Source: Ruminococcus sp.
GTDB lineage: Bacteria > Bacillota > Clostridia > Oscillospirales > Ruminococcaceae
NCBI RefSeq assembly: GCF_017549005.1
Contig: NZ_JAFYYT010000037.1
Location: 1-64,000, forward strand
Reading direction: 5' to 3'
Length of the DNA: 64,000 nt
The position numbers and the translations under genes were made by a program. The stretch's first letter is position 1; each line of letters begins with the position of its first letter. This document shows, piece after piece, positions 60,148-64,000 of the stretch. Below the pieces are notes generated by a model. The model was not told the DNA's origin. It ran no database searches and saw only the letters and a list, made by a program, of their open reading frames with translations.

Positions 60148-60627
60148 TACGGAAAGAACGATATCTTTTCCGCTTGGGATATACTCCACGGTCTCGATAC
60201 CGCATTTATCGAATAGTATGCACGAAGCCTTCACAGCTTCTGTGCCTGCGTACTTATTATTGTAGTATACAACGCGCTTTATTCCAGACTGGATAATAGC
60301 CTTTGCACACTCGTTGCAGGGAAAAAGCGTCACATAGAGAGTGCAGCCGCTGAGACTGCCGAAGCTGCTGTTGAGAATGGCATTTAGCTCCGCATGGCAG
60401 ACAAAGGGATACTTGGTATCGAGAGTTGTTTCACCGTCACGCTCCCATGGCATATCATCATCGTTGCAGCCTGTAGGCATACCGTTATAGCCAACGGAAA
60501 CTATCTTATGCTGGTCATTGACTATGCAGGCTCCCACCTGAGTGGAGTTGTCCTTGCTCCTCTGAGCAGATAGCATGGCGATACCCATGAAGTACTCGTC
60601 CCAGCTTATGTAATCGTTTCTTTTCAT
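60145..60627 (-). CDS. Deoxycytidylate deaminase (ComEB-like)
   Basis: The 160-residue zinc deaminase has VGACIVN, GYNGMPTGC, the catalytic CHAELNAIL and PCNECAK. It converts dCMP to dUMP for thymidylate synthesis, or has the ComEB role seen in Bacillus. ATG 60627 is used because GAGGTG lies 6 nt upstream and covers the GTG at 60636. Promoter at 60664-60692. It is the first gene of a transcript that continues into the radical SAM leader, as no terminator is seen between. Confidence 0.92.
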   Translation of the reverse strand: MKRNDYISWDEYFMGIAMLSAQRSKDNSTQVGACIVNDQHKIVSVGYNGMPTGCNDDDMPWERDGETTLDTKYPFVCHAELNAILNSSFGSLSGCTLYVTLFPCNECAKAIIQSGIKRVVYYNNKYAGTEAVKASCILFDKCGIETVEYIPSGKDIVLSV

Positions 60628-60663
60628 CGTATTCACCTCAAAAAATCACGTAATTGATAATTT

Positions 60664-60692
60664 ATAATAGCATATCCGTCGAAAAAAGTCAA
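60664..60692 (-). promoter_or_regulatory. Promoter of the dCMP deaminase gene
   Basis: On the minus strand TTGACT and TATTAT are 17 bp apart. Confidence 0.7.
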
Positions 60693-60711
60693 ATAGTGGT
60701 TAGATTTCAGC

Positions 60712-60827
60712 GATTAGTGAATAGTAAGTAGAAAAAAGAAAACCGTTCAAATGAAATGTATCCCACCTTTATACCAAAACAGTGAATAATACAGAACCGC
60801 CTCCATACTCTCAACTATTCACTAATC
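60712..60827. repeat. Inverted repeat pair of ATTAGTGAATAGT type
   Basis: GATTAGTGAATAGT (60712-60725) and ACTATTCACTAATC (60814-60827) are exact 14-bp inverted repeats about 90 bp apart. The interval has no gene. Related ACTAATCACTAA strings occur at 63493-63515. Confidence 0.6.
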
Positions 60828-60847
60828 ACTAAAAACAACGCCCCTCA

Positions 60848-60969
60848 GCGATATGTGTGATACTCGTAAAGAAGTATATATGGGACTTATCGGGGGAAAC
60901 CTTTCTGAGGAAAGGGTTTTCCTCAATAAATTCTCACAAATACTTCTCTATGCGTATCACACATATCGC
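60848..60969. repeat. 122-bp long-hairpin element (MITE-like)
   Basis: GCGATATGTGTGATAC (60848-60863) and GTATCACACATATCGC (60954-60969) are perfect 16-bp inverted ends. Inner arms AGAAGTAT/ATACTTCT and GGAAACCTTTC/GAAAGGGTTTTCC extend the fold around TGAG. It holds no gene and could be a miniature mobile element or a structured RNA. Confidence 0.6.
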
Positions 60970-61081
60970 CAAGGGCATTGTTGTAAGAGTGAACCAATTT
61001 AGATACGGTATAGAGCGCGGAAAAAAATTCGCGGCTCAGTAAAACTAAGCCGCGAATTTGCGCGCGCCCGCTCGGCGCTGG

Positions 61082-61153
61082 TTGGGGCAGCGGGATTTGA
61101 ACCCACGAATGCAGGAGTCAAAGTCCTGTGCCTTACCGCTTGGCTATACCCCA
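61082..61153 (-). tRNA. tRNA-Gln (anticodon TTG)
   Basis: The acceptor TGGGGTA/TGCCCCA, D arm with AGCCAAGCGGTAAGGC, anticodon arm CAGGA-CTTTGAC-TCCTG giving TTG, and T arm GTGGGTTTGAATCCCGC match bacterial tRNA-Gln, length 72 nt. The CCA end is not encoded. Confidence 0.95.
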
Positions 61154-61175
61154 ACACTTACCAAAATATTATAAC

Positions 61176-61215
61176 AAAAATCCTGCAATAAATCAATACC
61201 GCAGGATTTTTATTT
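61176..61215. terminator. Bidirectional terminator between tRNA-Gln and the MATE gene
   Basis: AAAAATCCTGC and GCAGGATTTTT flank a 14-nt loop. The minus-strand T-run ends the MATE transcript. Confidence 0.8.
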
Positions 61216-61263
61216 TTATTTTAACTTGACTTTTCTTTTGTTCGTTCTCAGTTTCAGGCAATA

Positions 61264-62685
61264 TTACTTTGTTTCGAGAGCCTTCATGTTCCTGAACTCA
61301 AATACAGCCATGACTACCGCAACTATTGCCGCAAGTCCGTCTGCAACAGGTCCCGTATAGGTAACACCGTCGATACCGAACACCATAGGGAGCACGATAA
61401 GCAGCGGCAGGAAAAACAGTATCTGTCTTGTCAGCGAAAGGAATATACCCTTTATAGGCTTTCCTATTGAAGTGAAGAAAGTTGAGGTTATGGGCTGCAG
61501 GCAGTTGAGCCATGTAAAGAACAGCGATATACGGAAGAACTTTGCTCCGAAATCGTAATATCCCTCGCTCGCCTGTTCATTTGCAAAGAAGCCGAGTATC
61601 TGTCTCGGGAATACCTGGAAGAATACAAAAGCGACCAGCGAGATGACAAGTCCCGTTTTGAGAGCCATCCAGTAAGCATTCCTTACCCTGTCGTAATTCT
61701 TTGCGCCGTAATTGAAGCTCTCGATAGGCTGTGTACCCTGTGCAAGTCCGATAACTATGGAGAAAACGATCATATTTACCTTCATAACGATACCTGCAAC
61801 AGCTATAGGGTCGTCCGCACCGTATTCCGAAAGAGCACCGTAATGCTTGAGAGAGTTGTTGAGAACTATCTGAACCACAGCGATGGCAAGCTGATTGAAG
61901 CATGAAGCCATACCAATGGAACTTACCCTTTTCACTATCCCGAAGGACGGGATAAGATGCTTTCCCGAAAGAGGAACTGTCTTGAAGCGGAAACAGTACA
62001 CCACAACTATCATAGCGGAAACGAACTGTCCGACAACTGTCGCGATAGCCGCTCCTTTCATTCCCCAGCCGAGACCGAGAACGAAAACAGCGTCCAGCAC
62101 GGTATTTATGACCGCACCCGTGATACTGCATATCATTACCATTTTCGGACTGCCGTCCGCTCTCACGAGGTGACCTCCGCCTGTTGTAAGTATCAGGAAC
62201 GGAAAGCCGAGAGCTGTTATCCTTACGTACTCCTCAGCATAAGGGAGTACCGCGTCCGTAGCTCCGAAACGCCTAAGAAGCGGCGTAAGGAAAATGAGCG
62301 TTACAGCCGAAATGACAACTCCGCCTGCCACCAGGAGTGACAGGGCATTTCCTGCGAAGTACGGCGCTTTTTTCTTGTTTCCCATGCCAAGTGTAAGGTT
62401 GAAGCACGAAGCTCCGCCTATTCCGAGAAGCAGGGCAAGAGCCATACAGGCAGTCGTAAACGGAAATGCTATGGAAGTAGCTGTATTTCCGAGAGTTCCC
62501 ACAGCTTTTCCGATAAAGAGCTGATCAACCATATTATAAAGTGCGCCAACCAGCATACCAACGATACTTGGTATGGCAAACCTGAGCATAAGAGTCCTTA
62601 CAGGCGCACTGCCAAGAGGATTTCCCACTTCTCCCTGATGTCCTTCCGCACTATCGGTTGCTCCGTCATGTGGTTTTTTATTCAT
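61264..62685 (-). CDS. MATE-family multidrug exporter (MepA-like)
   Basis: The 473-residue protein has about 12 membrane helices. The MATE repeat marks are MLRFAIPSIVGMLVGALYNM and GIGGASCFNLTLGMG in the first half and IVIGLAQGTQPIESFNYGAK in the second. It exchanges Na+ or H+ for cationic drugs, metabolites or dyes. The N-terminus has about 25 hydrophilic residues. AAGAAGGG precedes the ATG. Single gene with its own promoter at 62728-62756 and a terminator. Confidence 0.92.
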   Translation of the reverse strand: MNKKPHDGATDSAEGHQGEVGNPLGSAPVRTLMLRFAIPSIVGMLVGALYNMVDQLFIGKAVGTLGNTATSIAFPFTTACMALALLLGIGGASCFNLTLGMGNKKKAPYFAGNALSLLVAGGVVISAVTLIFLTPLLRRFGATDAVLPYAEEYVRITALGFPFLILTTGGGHLVRADGSPKMVMICSITGAVINTVLDAVFVLGLGWGMKGAAIATVVGQFVSAMIVVVYCFRFKTVPLSGKHLIPSFGIVKRVSSIGMASCFNQLAIAVVQIVLNNSLKHYGALSEYGADDPIAVAGIVMKVNMIVFSIVIGLAQGTQPIESFNYGAKNYDRVRNAYWMALKTGLVISLVAFVFFQVFPRQILGFFANEQASEGYYDFGAKFFRISLFFTWLNCLQPITSTFFTSIGKPIKGIFLSLTRQILFFLPLLIVLPMVFGIDGVTYTGPVADGLAAIVAVVMAVFEFRNMKALETK

Positions 62686-62727
62686 AAAAATTACCCTTCT
62701 TTTTTGTTTTACATCAAATACTTAATA

Positions 62728-62756
62728 ATTATACATCATTACAGGCAAAAATACAA
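62728..62756 (-). promoter_or_regulatory. Promoter of the MATE gene
   Basis: On the minus strand TTGTAT and TATAAT are 17 bp apart. Confidence 0.65.
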
Positions 62757-62844
62757 TAGCGGTATAAAAAAATGATATGCCAATTTTATTTGATACTTTC
62801 TGTTAAACATAATGCAATTTCAACAAATAGGATAAGATTAGTCC

Positions 62845-62873
62845 TTGACAGTATGCACCGTGTGTGGTAAAAT
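62845..62873 (+). promoter_or_regulatory. Promoter of the maf gene
   Basis: TTGACA and TAAAAT are 17 bp apart. Confidence 0.75.
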
Positions 62874-62911
62874 AATTCTTGTATATACTTTAAATCATAT
62901 GGAGAAGCAAT

Positions 62912-63466
62912 ATGAAAATAATACTTGCTTCAGCTTCCCCGAGAAGACGGGAGCTGATGAGATACATAACCGAGGACTTTGAAGCAGTCTCCACTGACTG
63001 CGACGAGACTCTCCCCGAAGATATCGAGCCCATGAAGGCTTCCGAATACCTTGCTGTACTGAAAGCAAAGGCGGCTGCGGAGAAATATCCCGAATGCACA
63101 GTTATCGGCTGCGATACAACAGTCATCTGCGGCGGCGAGATACTTGGCAAGCCATGCGACAAAGCCCGGTGTATCGCGGATATAACCAAGCTTTCGGGCA
63201 GGACACATCAGGTAGTAACAGGCTGCTGCATTATCAGCGGAGGCAGAGTCAGCTCATTTTCCGAGGTGACAGACGTTACTTTCAGGGAGCTGACGGATTC
63301 CGAAATTGAAGCTTACGCCGATACCGACGAGCCTTACGACAAAGCAGGCGGCTACGGCATACAGGGGCTGGGGTCAGCCCTTATCTCCCACATTGACGGA
63401 GACTTCTTCAACGTGGTGGGACTGCCCGTGGGGCGACTTTTCAACGAGCTGAAAAGAGCCGTGTAG
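62912..63466 (+). CDS. maf: Maf-like nucleoside triphosphate pyrophosphatase
   Basis: The 184-residue protein has the Maf start LASASPRRRELM, VIGCDTTVICGGEILGKP and YDKAGGYGIQGLG, which line the nucleotide pocket. The family hydrolyses dTTP, UTP or modified nucleotides and affects septum formation. TGGAGAAG precedes the ATG. It is followed by a palindrome and then the DUF1015 gene, so the two may share a transcript. Confidence 0.93.
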   Translation: MKIILASASPRRRELMRYITEDFEAVSTDCDETLPEDIEPMKASEYLAVLKAKAAAEKYPECTVIGCDTTVICGGEILGKPCDKARCIADITKLSGRTHQVVTGCCIISGGRVSSFSEVTDVTFRELTDSEIEAYADTDEPYDKAGGYGIQGLGSALISHIDGDFFNVVGLPVGRLFNELKRAV

Positions 63467-63492
63467 GGAACGCCGCCCTCGGCGTTCCCTAC
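63463..63492. repeat. Perfect GC-rich palindrome after maf
   Basis: GTAGGGAACGCCG and CGGCGTTCCCTAC form a 13-bp stem around CCCT. No T-run follows, so it is more like an intergenic palindromic repeat than a terminator. It overlaps the maf stop codon. Confidence 0.65.
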
Positions 63493-63541
63493 CACTAATC
63501 ACTAAGCACTAAAAACCAATAACTATAAAGGAGTATTTACC

Positions 63542-64000
63542 ATGAACTCAACTGCATTTCATTCTGCTGACATTCTTTTACCAAAGGACTGCGATATGCA
63601 CAAGTGGTCCGTTATCGCCTGCGACCAGTACACCAGCGAGCCTGAATACTGGGACGAGGTAAGCGCAACTGTAGGGAACGCTCCCTCAACACTGAACCTT
63701 ATCCTTCCCGAGCTCTATCTTGAACAGGACGGCGTTGCACAGCGTATCGACAATATACATAAATCAATGGACAAATACGTTTCCGACGGTATTTTCACCG
63801 AGTACAAGGACGCTATGGTGTACGTTGAGCGTACACAGAGCAACGGTATACTCCGTCAGGGCATAGTGGGAGCTATCGACCTCGAAAAGTACGAATTCTC
63901 AAAGGGCAGCACCTCAGAGGTAAGAGCTACCGAGGCTACAGTCATCGAGCGTATACCTCCCCGTATCAAAGTAAGACAGGGCGCTCCACTTGAACTCCCC
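63542..64000 (+). CDS. DUF1015-family protein, 5' part
   Basis: The first 153 residues are present and the gene runs off the window. The start has ADILLPKDCDMHKWSVIACDQ and the segment YVERTQSNGILRQGIVGAID typical of DUF1015 proteins, whose biochemical role is unknown. AAAGGAG precedes the ATG by 8 nt. Confidence 0.85.
   Translation, partial: MNSTAFHSADILLPKDCDMHKWSVIACDQYTSEPEYWDEVSATVGNAPSTLNLILPELYLEQDGVAQRIDNIHKSMDKYVSDGIFTEYKDAMVYVERTQSNGILRQGIVGAIDLEKYEFSKGSTSEVRATEATVIERIPPRIKVRQGAPLELP

Noticed and set aside
60857..61042. 61-codon frame in the gene-free gap
   Set aside because: It runs through the long-hairpin element, has no ribosome site and a composition dictated by the inverted repeat.

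Overview
The window looks like a chromosome segment of a cellulolytic gut or rumen Ruminococcus (Oscillospiraceae, Firmicutes). I infer this from three secreted proteins with dockerin modules, strong AGGAGG-type ribosome sites, sigma-A promoters (TTGACA, 17 bp, TATAAT), two cytoplasmic GGDEF proteins, an AraR-type arabinose regulon and moderate GC. There is no rRNA, CRISPR array, transposase or prophage. Species cannot be fixed from this sequence alone.

Layout. 1-5.9 kb: a degraded surface-protein fragment, a polysaccharide flippase-like exporter, a frameshifted dockerin gene, a GNAT acetyltransferase behind a long leader, and a small membrane protein. 5.9-16.7 kb (minus strand): a complete L-arabinose locus. 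It holds araR, an AraC-type gene, a YtfQ-like sugar-binding lipoprotein, the ATPase and two permeases, a ribulokinase-like FGGY kinase, araA and araD. AraR-type palindromes or half sites lie at both promoters. 16.8-25 kb: a diguanylate cyclase, a membrane-anchored metallophosphoesterase, an Lsa-type ABC-F protein behind a transcription attenuator, and a GH3 lipoprotein. 25-32 kb: a dockerin-serpin, an ECF sigma/anti-sigma pair, and a dockerin-SH3-transglutaminase / lipoprotein / acyltransferase operon. 32-38 kb: housekeeping genes (recD2, mreB, apbC), with an AT-rich PIN/NYN-like gene between mreB and apbC.

38.3-46.5 kb: a riboflavin operon under an FMN riboswitch. The order is ribD, ribE, a lipoprotein, ribBA, two membrane proteins, ribH, a HAD phosphatase that may fill the missing dephosphorylation step, and a peptidase-like lipoprotein. 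46.5-53.7 kb: a MacB-like ABC exporter, prs, ppa and a LacI-sensor/GGDEF fusion. 53.8-64 kb: tRNA-Ala, an AraC regulator, a membrane TIR protein with an N-terminal zinc ribbon, an amidohydrolase behind a structured leader, a GH25 lysozyme lipoprotein, dCMP deaminase, a radical SAM gene with a leader peptide and a sequestered ribosome site, a long-hairpin element, tRNA-Gln, a MATE exporter, maf and the start of a DUF1015 gene.

The most unusual signals are regulatory RNAs: the radical-SAM leader (60009-60147), the ABC-F attenuator (22033-22279), a repeat-bearing RNA at 26686-26804 and the amidohydrolase leader. Others are the TIR protein, the AT-rich PIN/NYN gene and a probable AUC start codon in the metallophosphoesterase. 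Nothing here is a textbook defence island; the TIR and PIN/NYN genes are the best single-gene candidates for undescribed systems.
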